A DNA stretch of 64,000 nt from UBA5436 sp050951845 (GTDB taxonomy: Bacteria; Bacillota; Clostridia; Saccharofermentanales; DTU023): assembly GCA_050951845.1 (NCBI GenBank), contig JBMNJV010000004.1:186001-250000 (forward strand), in the 5' to 3' direction. The position numbers and the translations under genes were made by a program. Below are positions 1-7,850 of the stretch, one piece after another. The notes beneath the pieces are model-generated. The model was given only the letters and a program-made list of their open reading frames with translations, searched no databases and was not told the origin of the DNA. The stretch's first letter is position 1. Every line of letters begins with the position of its first letter.

Positions 1-1310
1 TAACACTTCAGCAAGAACGAGACATGCTCAATAAGATATATAACTCTTACGCCCAAACGGCAGAAGAAAAATCTGAAATCAATAAGCGATTGTGGACAGT
101 TCAAAAAGAGCAAATGGATGCGAATATAAGCTATAACAAATCCATGAACAAGCTAACTATTGCAGAAGAGATCAAGCTAGTTGAGCAAAAACGAAATCTG
201 TATGGCCGAGATACACAAGCGTGGCGTGATGCTAATGCTGAGCTTTATCAATTGAGAGTTCAACAGCGGAGGCAAATTTTTGATAATGATGTTTATTTTG
301 GCAGATTAACGCTCGAAAGACAAAGAGAATGGCTCAAGCAAGAAATTAAATTGTATAAAAAAGGAACTGAAGCAAGGATCGAACTGGAGAAAGAGCTACA
401 CGATACGCTGCAACAAATCAGAGAACGTGATGTACAGCACATTGATACTTATGTGGATGCAATCAATTCAGCAGTCAGGGAACGTTACAATGTGCAACGA
501 CAAGCTGAAGAACAAAAGCTTAATAATTCTATTAAGCAGTGGCAAGAATGGGCAAGCGAACAACAAAAAGCTATTCAAGCTCAAATTGCCGCTCTAGATG
601 AACTCACCAAAACAGAAGATAGGGAAGAACAAGAACGTAAAAGAAAACGCGATATTGCTGCCCTTGAACAACGCATACAATATGAAAATGATTTATATAA
701 TCGTCAAAAGCTAATTGATGAATTACAGAAAAAAGAAGAAGAATTCAGTAAGTGGCAAAAAAACAACGAACGTCAAGATCTAAAAGATGCCTTAAACGCT
801 CAAGCTCAAGCAGTGCAAGAGATGGCGAACGCTGAACAAGATAGACTGCAAGAGCAATTAGATGCTACAGGGAAGTATTATGATCAATTAAGCAAAGATA
901 GTGCCATTCAAGCGCAAACGGAACAAATTCTATTAAGGAATAATCAGACAGAGATTATTAATTTATTGAAATCCTATGCGCCTGAATACGATACGATCGG
1001 TCAGACGCTAGGCGAGAAACTGGTTGATGGTTTTACTAAGCAAGTAGGAAGCATTGACACGTGGTTTAATAACCTTAATAAGCGAATTGCTACGTATCAA
1101 AATCAAATGGGTAGTGCTGCAAATCAAGCAGCTAATCAATATTGGAGTTCCAGAGGCACGGCGGTAGCAGTCAATCCTAATCAGTATGATAGGGTTGATG
1201 CTCCAAACAATCAGCAAACATTGCATATATACTTTAACCAACCTGTTGAATCTCCATCAGAAGTTACAAGAGAATTAGAGAGATTAGCAGATAACCTAAG
1301 GAGGATGTAA
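1..1310 (+). CDS. phage tail tape measure protein, C-terminal part (5' truncated by window edge)
   Basis: The reading frame is open from the window edge (first complete codon at 3), so the first ATG at 24 is probably internal and the gene starts upstream. The visible 430 or so residues are almost entirely charged, Gln/Glu/Lys-rich alpha-helix with coiled-coil character. They end in a beta-type segment (HIYFNQPVESPSEV, then a helix) that is typical of the C-terminus of tape measure proteins. These proteins set the length of the siphovirus tail and are ejected with the DNA. The stop codon overlaps the ATG of the distal tail gene by one base (TAATG), which fits coupled translation and the usual tape measure-Dit order. 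The assignment rests on position and composition more than on a conserved motif. Confidence 0.8.
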   Translation, partial: TLQQERDMLNKIYNSYAQTAEEKSEINKRLWTVQKEQMDANISYNKSMNKLTIAEEIKLVEQKRNLYGRDTQAWRDANAELYQLRVQQRRQIFDNDVYFGRLTLERQREWLKQEIKLYKKGTEARIELEKELHDTLQQIRERDVQHIDTYVDAINSAVRERYNVQRQAEEQKLNNSIKQWQEWASEQQKAIQAQIAALDELTKTEDREEQERKRKRDIAALEQRIQYENDLYNRQKLIDELQKKEEEFSKWQKNNERQDLKDALNAQAQAVQEMANAEQDRLQEQLDATGKYYDQLSKDSAIQAQTEQILLRNNQTEIINLLKSYAPEYDTIGQTLGEKLVDGFTKQVGSIDTWFNNLNKRIATYQNQMGSAANQAANQYWSSRGTAVAVNPNQYDRVDAPNNQQTLHIYFNQPVESPSEVTRELERLADNLRRM

Positions 1311-2203
1311 TGCAGAAAGTAACATTTATCAATGCTAGGCATGAAACGATTGAGATTAATCCTTATAACCCTCCTTACGTGTTTGAATCAATCAAGGGAA
1401 TTGATGCGATTAATACGTCAATTGTTGTGCATACGCCGGCCGGTATGGACGGAGCTATCTATCAGGACATATTTCTTGATGATAGAGAAATAACGCTAAC
1501 TTTGCATATTCATGGTAAAGACCCGGCAGATATGTATAAAAAGAAGCAAGAGCTTATTAGGCTGACTGGAAGCGGTTACTACAAGAACGGAGTGTTAGGA
1601 AGGCTATGGTACGAGAACGATTATGGCAGGTGGTGGATCCCTGCAATTGTTAAGCAGGGCGCAAAACAATTAGGAAAACGGCTAAAGAACTACCTCACAA
1701 TGCAGGTAGTTTTTTATTGCCCAGATTCAGCGTTTAGGGCAGAAGAAGCAACTATTGATAAGATGGCCTACATAGGTGGAGGTTTTAAGTTTCCACTTAA
1801 AATACCTGCAATCAATCAACTTAATCCGGGCGTTAAGTTTGGGTTAAGCGGATATTTGTTATCAATATATAACGATGGTGATCAAGATGCGCCTTTGGAA
1901 TTAGAGATAACAGGAACGGCTCAAAGACCAAAGATCGAAAATAAAAAGACAGGTGAATTTCTTGCTGTTAATCGAGAGTTGGCTGCAGGCGATAGACTTA
2001 TTATCAATACTGAACCGGGAGCAAAAAGAGCAGAGATAGTCAGGTCAACAGGCGAAACAGAGGATGCTATGGGATATATAGATCCTGATAGTACATGGTT
2101 TAGCCTTCAGACTGGCTATAACACGCTTGAATATACGTCAGGCGATGATGGTACAGATGCTAAGGTTATTATTGCAACTTGGTCAAGATATGGAGGTGTA
2201 TAG
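1310..2203 (+). CDS. siphovirus distal tail protein (Dit-like tail component)
   Basis: This 297-residue protein directly follows the tape measure gene, which is where Dit is found in siphoviruses of Gram-positive hosts. Dit forms the hexameric hub at the tail tip to which baseplate or fibre proteins attach. The N-terminal half matches the family pattern: a start of the type 'MQKVTFINARHETIEI', the segment 'DREITLTLHIHGKDPADMYKKKQEL', and a later 'GSGYYKNGVLGRLWYEND'. The C-terminal half (about 190-297) is a galectin-like beta region ending with 'DPDSTWFSLQTGYNTLEY', common in the tail family. The start overlaps the preceding stop by one base. The next gene begins 3 bases after its stop. Confidence 0.85.
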   Translation: MQKVTFINARHETIEINPYNPPYVFESIKGIDAINTSIVVHTPAGMDGAIYQDIFLDDREITLTLHIHGKDPADMYKKKQELIRLTGSGYYKNGVLGRLWYENDYGRWWIPAIVKQGAKQLGKRLKNYLTMQVVFYCPDSAFRAEEATIDKMAYIGGGFKFPLKIPAINQLNPGVKFGLSGYLLSIYNDGDQDAPLELEITGTAQRPKIENKKTGEFLAVNRELAAGDRLIINTEPGAKRAEIVRSTGETEDAMGYIDPDSTWFSLQTGYNTLEYTSGDDGTDAKVIIATWSRYGGV

Positions 2204-2206
2204 CTT

Positions 2207-3328
2207 ATGATTGCACCTAACATACGAGTATTAGATAAAAATTTTAACCTATTGGCAACGTTAGATAGTTATACAAGTTTTCAAGGTGAAAGATCCTTGT
2301 GGGAAGTTGGCACATGCGAGCTGCATATTGGATTAAGAAATCAAGGGGCTAATAAGCTTCAAGCAGGTGTATTAATTTCAATAGATCCGCATAGGGTATG
2401 GGAAATTAATAACATTAAACTAACTGAAGATAAAGACCTAAAACTTGTTGCCAGTGGCAAAGAGTTAAAAACAATTCTAAAGCAAAGGTTGATCGTTCCG
2501 GACAAAAAGAACGATACTCAGCATTTTGGATTTGATCGGTTTCCTAATCCGGAAGATCCGGATGCGACAGCTGAAACGATCATGAAATATTATGTGAACA
2601 AACATGCTGTTAATCCTGATGATCCTAAACGTAAGCTGCCTAGATTAAATATAGCAGTAGATCGTCAAAGAGGGCTAAAAACAAGGTGGTCGGAACGTTT
2701 TAAGTCTATTGTTGATTGTTTTAAGGATATTGGCGAATTTGCAGGGATAGGCTATGAAGTTTATTTAGATCATAAGAATAAAGAGTTTATCTTCGATGTG
2801 ATTCCTGAAAGAATCCAAACGATTGGCAGTGATAATCCGGTTGTTTTTTCTAGGGATTACAATAACATAGCAAACCTTAATTACACACTGGACACATCTG
2901 AAGATGTAACAGTGGCATATGCCGGCGGTTATGGCACAGACGAAGATAGATTGATTCAGTTAGTTGCTCGAAATGAAGAGGATATGAACCTATCAGGTTA
3001 TAACAGAAAAGAATCGTGGATTGATGTTGCAAGTTCTCAAACAGTAGACGATCTCATATATGAAGCACAACATCAATTATCTAAGAAAGAAAAGAAAGAA
3101 ACGTTAAGTAGCAATGCTATTCCTAACGTATCTTTTGAATATTTAAAAAATTGGGATATAGGTAGCATTGTAACAGTCGAATCAAGAAGACTGGGATTTA
3201 TGCAAAACAAGAAAATAACAGCAGTAAAAGAAGTTTACGAACGAAACAAGGTTGAAATTACACCTACATTCGGGAAGAGAAATTTAAACATCTTAGATGA
3301 AATTAGGAAAACGGAGGTAATTAGATAA
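2207..3328 (+). CDS. siphovirus Gp37-like tail protein (ReqiPepy6 Gp37-like family)
   Basis: The protein has 373 residues. It opens with a beta-rich segment describing a 'tail associated' fold (IRVLDKNFNLLATLDSYTSF) and has the motif 'ERSLWEVGTCELHIG', which I recognise from the ReqiPepy6 Gp37-like family. That family is found directly after Dit in phages of Firmicutes and Actinobacteria and is thought to be a tail-tip or baseplate hub protein. The middle contains 'YYVNKHAV' and 'GLKTRWSERFKSIVDCFKDIGEFAGIGYEVYLD', also usual for the family. The C-terminus ends 'EITPTFGKRNLNILDEIRK', which fits the end of such tail proteins. The gene is packed between Dit (3-base gap) and the fibre gene (1-base gap), so it is part of one late operon. 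Confidence 0.8.
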   Translation: MIAPNIRVLDKNFNLLATLDSYTSFQGERSLWEVGTCELHIGLRNQGANKLQAGVLISIDPHRVWEINNIKLTEDKDLKLVASGKELKTILKQRLIVPDKKNDTQHFGFDRFPNPEDPDATAETIMKYYVNKHAVNPDDPKRKLPRLNIAVDRQRGLKTRWSERFKSIVDCFKDIGEFAGIGYEVYLDHKNKEFIFDVIPERIQTIGSDNPVVFSRDYNNIANLNYTLDTSEDVTVAYAGGYGTDEDRLIQLVARNEEDMNLSGYNRKESWIDVASSQTVDDLIYEAQHQLSKKEKKETLSSNAIPNVSFEYLKNWDIGSIVTVESRRLGFMQNKKITAVKEVYERNKVEITPTFGKRNLNILDEIRKTEVIR

Positions 3329-3329
3329 T

Positions 3330-4649
3330 ATGGCAATAGAAAAATCAAGATTCTTTGATTCAGTTGGTGATGACAGAATATATCAAGCAGATCAGTTCGC
3401 TGAATACTTTAGAATGCTGTTCACAGACGGCATTTTGAATGGCGGTACAAATCTGAAAGTAACCGCTCCCGGAACGGGTATGCAAGTTAAAGTTGACTTC
3501 GGCATGGCGATGATACAGGGGTATGGTTATTGGCTTGAAGATGACGGAGATGGGGACTTTATTATTCAAATTCCTGCGGCAGATACACAATCTAAGATAG
3601 TTAGAATTGTAGCAAGGCTTGACAGATCCTTGTCAGAGAGAACAATAACAATACAAACTAAGAGTGGAACTCCCGCATTCAGCCCGAAACCGCCAGCGTT
3701 AGAGCGGACAGGGAACATCTACGAAATATCACTTGCAAGAATTTTAGTACCTGCCAATACACTTAAAATAACAAGCGAACACGTAACAGATGAACGCTAT
3801 GATCCTGATGTATGCGGGCTAATTAACAGCTTAATTAAGCTTGATCCGTCAGACTTCGAGCGACAAGCAAATGAAGTACTAGTGATGCTTGCTAATCAAG
3901 GCTATTTACCTATTGACGGGAAAGCAGCAGACAGTGATAAATTAGATGGCAAGGATAGCACAGAGTTTGCAACGAAAGCGCAGGGAACTAAAGCAGACGG
4001 AGCGTTACAACGGTCAGGCGGAAGAATGACCGGTGATATTAACATGCTAAGCAATCAAATTGGCACAGATTCTGATCCAACAAACCCTCGCGTTCTTGCC
4101 AGAAAGAATTATGTTGACAATCAAGTAGCTACTAAAGCAGATGCAAGTCATAACCATGACGGCCGTTATGCAACATATGCTCAAGGTTCTAAAGCAGATG
4201 GAGCATTACAACGGTCAGGCGGAAGAATGACCGGTGATATTAACATGCTAAGCAATCAAATTGGCACAGATTCTGATCCAACAAACCCTCGCGTTCTTGC
4301 CAGAAAGAATTATGTTGACAATCAAGTAGCTACTAAAGCAGATAAGACACTTATTCTTACTAATAATGTATTAACGATAGCAAATGATCTCCCTGCAAAT
4401 GAATTTAAAGTAATCGCGAGCAACTCAAGTTATCAGTTTCCTGATAAAACTACTTTTGCAGTATTTTTCCTGATCTCAAGATGGGCGCAACGATATGTTA
4501 TTGCACACAGGTTAGACAACTCAATAATGATTAATACAAAACTTACAGCTACGAGCAATTGGAGCGGTTGGCAGTTGGTCGGATCTAATTTATACGGAAC
4601 ATCAGCTCCCTCAAAACTTGAGCCGGGTCAGATTTATGTACAAATCTAG
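3330..4649 (+). CDS. phage tail fibre / receptor-binding protein with duplicated segment
   Basis: The protein has 439 residues. The first 160 or so form a baseplate-attachment region of the kind found in the fibre proteins of these phages (FFDSVGDDRIYQADQFAEYF at the start, then 'GTGMQVKVDFGMAMIQGYGYWLED'). Residues about 195-340 are fibre repeats: two copies of a block with 'GALQRSGGRMTGDINMLSNQ' separated by the fibre motif SHNHDGRY. The last 90 residues, ending 'TATSNWSGWQLVGSNLYGTS', resemble a pyocin-knob type receptor-binding domain. It is most likely the protein that contacts the cell surface. The two repeat blocks are identical at DNA level, so the duplication is recent. There is an AGGAGG-type site just before the next gene. 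Confidence 0.8.
   Translation: MAIEKSRFFDSVGDDRIYQADQFAEYFRMLFTDGILNGGTNLKVTAPGTGMQVKVDFGMAMIQGYGYWLEDDGDGDFIIQIPAADTQSKIVRIVARLDRSLSERTITIQTKSGTPAFSPKPPALERTGNIYEISLARILVPANTLKITSEHVTDERYDPDVCGLINSLIKLDPSDFERQANEVLVMLANQGYLPIDGKAADSDKLDGKDSTEFATKAQGTKADGALQRSGGRMTGDINMLSNQIGTDSDPTNPRVLARKNYVDNQVATKADASHNHDGRYATYAQGSKADGALQRSGGRMTGDINMLSNQIGTDSDPTNPRVLARKNYVDNQVATKADKTLILTNNVLTIANDLPANEFKVIASNSSYQFPDKTTFAVFFLISRWAQRYVIAHRLDNSIMINTKLTATSNWSGWQLVGSNLYGTSAPSKLEPGQIYVQI
3988..4343 (+). repeat. two near-identical 155-bp direct repeats inside the tail fibre gene
   Basis: Copies are 3988-4142 and 4189-4343, a constant offset of 201 bases. The last 138 bases of each (4005-4142 and 4206-4343) are identical by eye. 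Only two mismatches occur in the first 17 bases. They encode the block ADGALQRSGGRMTGDI and the following residues, in frame, so one copy could be lost or gained without breaking the gene. Confidence 0.95.
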
Positions 4650-4662
4650 GAGGTGATTATTG

Positions 4663-5055
4663 ATGCCAAAGGGAGATAGATATTATGTCTACACGCCATT
4701 GACAGTTTACAATGATGCAGACGATGCCAAAGCGAGAAGAAACGGAAAATCAACATTATATGATGATAGAAATAGTGTCGAGGGAGCAGGAACTCCTTAT
4801 ATAGACAATTTTGCAGGTTGGAACAACTATTTGCCAGCTATACCTATTTGGTTCATGCCTTCTTGGGGTGGTTCTGGATATAATATCGGTTGGATCAATA
4901 ACGATGACAATGGGTTTCCAGTGATGGTCGGGAATGCAAGCGGAGTGCCAAAGCGAGCCAAGGCGGTGTATATTGGAAACGCTAATGGAACTCCGGTTAA
5001 AGCAAAATCTATATATATTGGTAATGCAAATGGAGTGCCGGTTAAGGGAAAATAA
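4663..5055 (+). CDS. small phage tail-associated protein with C-terminal short repeats
   Basis: This gene encodes 130 residues. I choose the ATG at 4663 rather than the TTG just before it because AGGAGG at 4648-4653 is 9 bases upstream of the ATG. The N-terminal part starts 'MPKGDRYYVYTPLTVYND'. The middle is rich in Trp, Gly, Pro and Asn. The C-terminal 45 residues contain three short repeats of the type 'G-N-A-x-G-x-P-x-x-A-K-x-I/V-Y-I'. Such repeats are seen in small tail or collar proteins of Firmicute phages. I do not recognise a precise family. Position between the fibre and the endolysin genes suggests a fibre accessory or baseplate decoration. An intrinsic terminator follows the stop. 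Confidence 0.65.
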   Translation: MPKGDRYYVYTPLTVYNDADDAKARRNGKSTLYDDRNSVEGAGTPYIDNFAGWNNYLPAIPIWFMPSWGGSGYNIGWINNDDNGFPVMVGNASGVPKRAKAVYIGNANGTPVKAKSIYIGNANGVPVKGK

Positions 5056-5080
5056 AAATTTAACATAAAGCAAGGAAGTG

Positions 5081-5103
5081 AGCACCTGAAAGGGTGCTTT
5101 TTT
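5081..5103 (+). terminator. intrinsic terminator between structural genes and endolysin
   Basis: Stem AGCACC (5081-5086) pairs with GGTGCT (5093-5098) across a 6-base loop, followed by a run of T to 5103. It separates the tail genes from the lysis genes and may lower transcription into the endolysin. Confidence 0.75.
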
Positions 5104-5128
5104 AATGCCAAAAAGAAAGGGAAAATAT

Positions 5129-6652
5129 ATGAAAATTATGTTAGATGCAGGACACGGTCAAGGGATAACCCATAATCGTGGTTCTGTGATAGGGAATGAG
5201 GGCGACAACAACTATGCTTACTCATTAATCTTGAAAAAAGAGTTAGAAAGTTATGGGATCGTCGTTGGATTAACTCGCAACAAGCCTTCGGATGATCCGA
5301 GTTTAGATGCTAGAGGTAAAATGGCAGCGGGCTATGATATATTCATTAGCCTTCATTCTAATGCTGCTTCTGCTAGTGTTCGAGGTACTGAAATTTGGAA
5401 TGGCGTTACTCGTCCAGTTCCCTCAGCGTTAGCTAATACTCTAGTAAAGAATATTAGCGATTTTTTCGGGCACAATAATCGAGGCGTTAAGACGAGAAAA
5501 CTTGATGGTACAAATGTTGACTACTATGGAGTGCTAAGAAGTAATGCAGCTAAAACAGGCATGTTGATTGAGCATGGCTTTCACACCAACAAACAAGATG
5601 CTGGAATCTATGTCAACAAAAGACAAGGTCTTGCAGAGGTAACAGCCAAGACGATAGCTACTTACTATGGGCTAAAGAAAAAGACAGCTGCCAAAACACC
5701 GATTGAAGGCAAGTCAGAAGCCACAGCAGAACAGATGAAAAAGTTTCTGTTAGACAATAATAAAGATCCAAAAATTAACGGAACTGAGGTTCTAAATTTT
5801 TGCAAACTCTTTATAGATGAAGGGGTAACAGAGGGCATTAGAGGTGATATTGCTTTCTGTCAGTCAATCCACGAAACTGGTTGGTTTAAATTTGGCGGAC
5901 TAGTATTGCCAGAACAAAACAACTATGGGGGAATAGGGGCAACTAACAATTCTGATGTAGGGAAGGGGGCATGGTTTGACACGCCACAATTAGGTGTACG
6001 TGCACAGATACAACATTTGAAAGCCTATGCCAATAACAAATCGTTAGTTAATTCTCTAATAGATCCTAGATTCAATTTAGTTACTAGAGGTTCTGCCCCT
6101 AATTGGGAAGACCTAAATGGTAAGTGGGCTGTTCCAGGGAATAACTACGGCCAAGGTATAGTTGATTTATTCAATAAACTTAAACAAGTAAAAACTACTT
6201 CGTCATCTGGTTCTTCCGGATCTACTACGAAGCCGAAACCAGAACCGCAAAAACCTGCTCTAAAATCAATCAATGAAATAGCTCAAGAAGTAATTGACGG
6301 TAAGTGGGGCAACGGTTCAGAACGAAAACGTCGCTTAACAGATGCCGGTTATAATTATACGACTGTGCAGAATAAAGTTAATGAAATTCTGTTAGGTGCA
6401 AAACCAGCTAAACCTACGACAAAAACATCAGGCACGTGGTTAGTCACAACTCCGGCAGGCATGAATGTTCGTTCTGCACCTAGCACATCAGCGGCAAAGG
6501 TCGCTTCTTATCAGGCAGGACAGACAGTCAATATCAGCAGCACTGTTACTCAAAATGGTTACGTATGGGGCGTGTACACGTCTTACAGCGGATATACGAG
6601 ATACATCGCACTGCAACCTGTAAACGGCAACCCTTACGGTAAGTGGGTCTAA
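5129..6652 (+). CDS. modular endolysin: amidase_3 + glucosaminidase + Cpl-7 type + SH3b domains
   Basis: I start at the ATG at 5129 (MKIMLDAGHGQG) because AGAAAGGG lies about 7 bases upstream. An ATG at 5105 would sit inside the terminator and has no ribosome site. The protein has 507 residues. Residues 1-185 are an N-acetylmuramoyl-L-alanine amidase of the amidase_3 type, with zinc-ligand motifs DAGHG, SLHSNA and IEHGFHTN. Residues about 200-355 are a glucosaminidase-like domain with the SIHETGWF motif (catalytic Glu). Residues about 378-420 are a Cpl-7 type wall-binding repeat (EVIDGKWGNGSERKRRLTDA). Residues about 437-490 are an SH3b domain (GMNVRSAPSTSAAKV). Two lytic activities plus two binding modules would release phage by cutting host peptidoglycan. 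The holin gene lies downstream. Confidence 0.92.
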   Translation: MKIMLDAGHGQGITHNRGSVIGNEGDNNYAYSLILKKELESYGIVVGLTRNKPSDDPSLDARGKMAAGYDIFISLHSNAASASVRGTEIWNGVTRPVPSALANTLVKNISDFFGHNNRGVKTRKLDGTNVDYYGVLRSNAAKTGMLIEHGFHTNKQDAGIYVNKRQGLAEVTAKTIATYYGLKKKTAAKTPIEGKSEATAEQMKKFLLDNNKDPKINGTEVLNFCKLFIDEGVTEGIRGDIAFCQSIHETGWFKFGGLVLPEQNNYGGIGATNNSDVGKGAWFDTPQLGVRAQIQHLKAYANNKSLVNSLIDPRFNLVTRGSAPNWEDLNGKWAVPGNNYGQGIVDLFNKLKQVKTTSSSGSSGSTTKPKPEPQKPALKSINEIAQEVIDGKWGNGSERKRRLTDAGYNYTTVQNKVNEILLGAKPAKPTTKTSGTWLVTTPAGMNVRSAPSTSAAKVASYQAGQTVNISSTVTQNGYVWGVYTSYSGYTRYIALQPVNGNPYGKWV

Positions 6653-6662
6653 GAGGTAGGGC

Positions 6663-7028
6663 ATGGGAACAGATTTATTAAAGGCATTTTTAACAGCTTT
6701 TCTGGGGGCTGTAGCAGGTGGTATTGCAACCTACCTGTTTACGCTCCCAAGGCAGCGAAAAGAAAATAGCAAAGAACTATTGAATCGTCTTGAAACAACC
6801 GAGGAGGGAATAAAATCACTTCTGCGGTCAGAGATTCAAGCTCAATATCTAAAAATATGTAATCCTCACAGGAAATATGCAAAACCATATGAAAAGCACA
6901 ATGTGTCGTACTTATATAAATCATATACGGACATGGGTGGTAATTCTTACGTATCAGAACTATTTGAGCAAATAATGCATAAACCAATAGAGCCGGAATT
7001 TAACAAGGAGAAAGAAAATGATAAATAA
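6663..7028 (+). CDS. small phage membrane protein between endolysin and holin
   Basis: This protein has 121 residues, with one hydrophobic segment near the N-terminus (about residues 4-27, LLKAFLTAFLGAVAGGIATY) followed by a charged Lys/Glu-rich cytoplasmic-type region. GAGGTAGGG precedes the ATG. It overlaps the holin gene by 11 bases. Location in the lysis module and the single membrane anchor suggest an accessory lysis protein, for instance a spanin-like or antiholin-like partner, but I recognise no family and infer this only from context. Confidence 0.55.
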   Translation: MGTDLLKAFLTAFLGAVAGGIATYLFTLPRQRKENSKELLNRLETTEEGIKSLLRSEIQAQYLKICNPHRKYAKPYEKHNVSYLYKSYTDMGGNSYVSELFEQIMHKPIEPEFNKEKENDK

Positions 7029-7314
7029 TATAGTAATGATAATCTTATTAAGTGTAATAGTAGAGTATATTGTAAATGTATTAAAGCCGTTAATGCCGGA
7101 AACGAGTTATCCGGTGCCGTTAGTGCTGTCAATGGTAATTGGTATTTGCTTAGGCTTATTGGTCAAGGTAGATATCTTATCAGCCGTTGGTTTTGAGCCG
7201 GTTAATTTGACAGTTAGCTATGTAATCACAGGGCTTATTGCATCAGGGGGTTCTACTGCTGTGCACGAGTTAATCAGCAAGCTGAGGGCTAGTAGAACAG
7301 ATATTAAAGCATAA
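7018..7314 (+). CDS. phage holin-like protein
   Basis: This 98-residue protein has three hydrophobic stretches (about 4-24, 33-52 and 64-82), separated by short loops, and a basic C-terminal tail (SKLRASRTDIKA). Size, topology, and position directly downstream of the endolysin match holins, which form membrane holes at a set time so that the endolysin reaches the wall. AAGGAGA sits upstream of the ATG inside the end of the preceding gene. A strong terminator follows at 7321. No named holin family could be assigned with certainty from sequence alone. Confidence 0.7.
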   Translation: MINNIVMIILLSVIVEYIVNVLKPLMPETSYPVPLVLSMVIGICLGLLVKVDILSAVGFEPVNLTVSYVITGLIASGGSTAVHELISKLRASRTDIKA

Positions 7315-7320
7315 TAAAAG

Positions 7321-7347
7321 ATAAGAGGGTCATTTAGACCCTCTTAT
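7321..7347. terminator. bidirectional terminator at the end of the late operon
   Basis: A perfect 11-bp stem (7321-7331 with 7337-7347, core AAGAGGGTC) encloses the loop ATTTA. T-rich sequence is present on the reverse side in particular. It lies between the convergent holin gene and the small reverse-strand gene, so it can stop both transcripts. Confidence 0.8.
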
Positions 7348-7541
7348 TAATCTGATTCTTTTAACTGTAATTTTCTTTGTTCAATCAGCTGTTCTAATTC
7401 TTCTAAATCTTCAAGGGTTGCCTTATCACGTATAAATCTCCGGGCAGATGTTCGATCATTAAGATATAGTTTGTGCTTTCTATTTTTCTCATACCATCTT
7501 TTATCCGCTTCCGGATTATACACTGATTCTCTTTTAGCCAT
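7347..7541 (-). CDS. small conserved hypothetical phage-associated protein (64 aa)
   Basis: This 64-residue, highly charged protein starts MAKRESVYNPEADKRWYEKN, continues with 'YLNDRTSARRFIRDKATLED', and ends in a Glu/Leu-rich helix. Proteins with this pattern (RE..YN...K.W...N..H..YL..RS.ARSFI....T.EDLEEL) are common small genes in Firmicutes, in and out of prophages, and have no known function. The stop codon touches the base of the bidirectional terminator. It probably forms an operon with the 40-residue gene upstream at 7638-7760 under the promoter at 7822-7850. Confidence 0.7.
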   Translation of the reverse strand: MAKRESVYNPEADKRWYEKNRKHKLYLNDRTSARRFIRDKATLEDLEELEQLIEQRKLQLKESD

Positions 7542-7637
7542 GTACCACCTTGTCTATCTTGCCATATTGTGCTATATTTTAATTGAATAGAGGTGGTGGC
7601 AAGATTCCCACCCCTATAGTTGTTTTCTTTAGCTCTT

Positions 7638-7760
7638 TTAGTCTTTATCTAAGAGAGCTTTTATTTTTCCTATAGCTTCTTCTTTGGTTGTTGCTTGCTC
7701 AATGATTGTGATTATCATTTCAAGGACTACCCTGAATTGTTCGTTTGTCATTCCGCTCAT
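7638..7760 (-). CDS. 40-residue helical microprotein
   Basis: This open frame reads MSGMTNEQFRVVLEMIITII, continues with a second Lys/Glu-rich helix 'EQATTKEEAIGKIKALLDKD', and then stops. AGAGGAAA lies 6 or so bases upstream of the ATG, and a near-consensus promoter lies further upstream. Short proteins of the type 'MTNEQF..LLEM...II......EEAI.KIKALI' are frequent in Firmicute prophages. Function is unknown. The predicted amphipathic two-helix shape would suit a regulator or inhibitor of a partner protein, but nothing here proves that. Confidence 0.65.
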   Translation of the reverse strand: MSGMTNEQFRVVLEMIITIIEQATTKEEAIGKIKALLDKD

Positions 7761-7821
7761 TTTGTTTCCTCTCTAGGCTCTTGCCATTCCGTATTTGTTA
7801 AGGTCAGCCTTAACTATCTAT

Positions 7822-7850
7822 ATGATAGCATAGCAACGTTACTATGTCAA
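7822..7850 (-). promoter_or_regulatory. sigma-A type promoter for the two small reverse-strand genes
   Basis: On the reverse strand TTGACA (7845-7850) and TATCAT (7822-7827) are separated by exactly 17 bases. It reads toward the 40-residue gene (7638-7760) and the 64-residue gene, making these the only genes at this prophage end with an obvious constitutive promoter. Confidence 0.75.

Larger units (their letters stand above)
1..7850 (+). mobile_element. right-hand (late) end of a siphovirus-type prophage
   Basis: Genes run in the order tape measure, distal tail, Gp37-like tail protein, tail fibre, small structural protein, endolysin, membrane protein, holin. This is the standard late-gene order of siphoviruses of Firmicutes. 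Spacing is tight, often with overlaps. The head, packaging, replication and integrase genes lie to the left, outside the window. The right border is not precise: phage-like genes stop at about 7760 and bacterial-type regulators begin at 8288, so the attachment site should lie between them. Confidence 0.85.

Noticed and set aside
3988..4343. CRISPR-like repeat array
   Set aside because: Only two long copies, in frame inside a tail fibre gene. No spacer-repeat periodicity was seen anywhere in the window.
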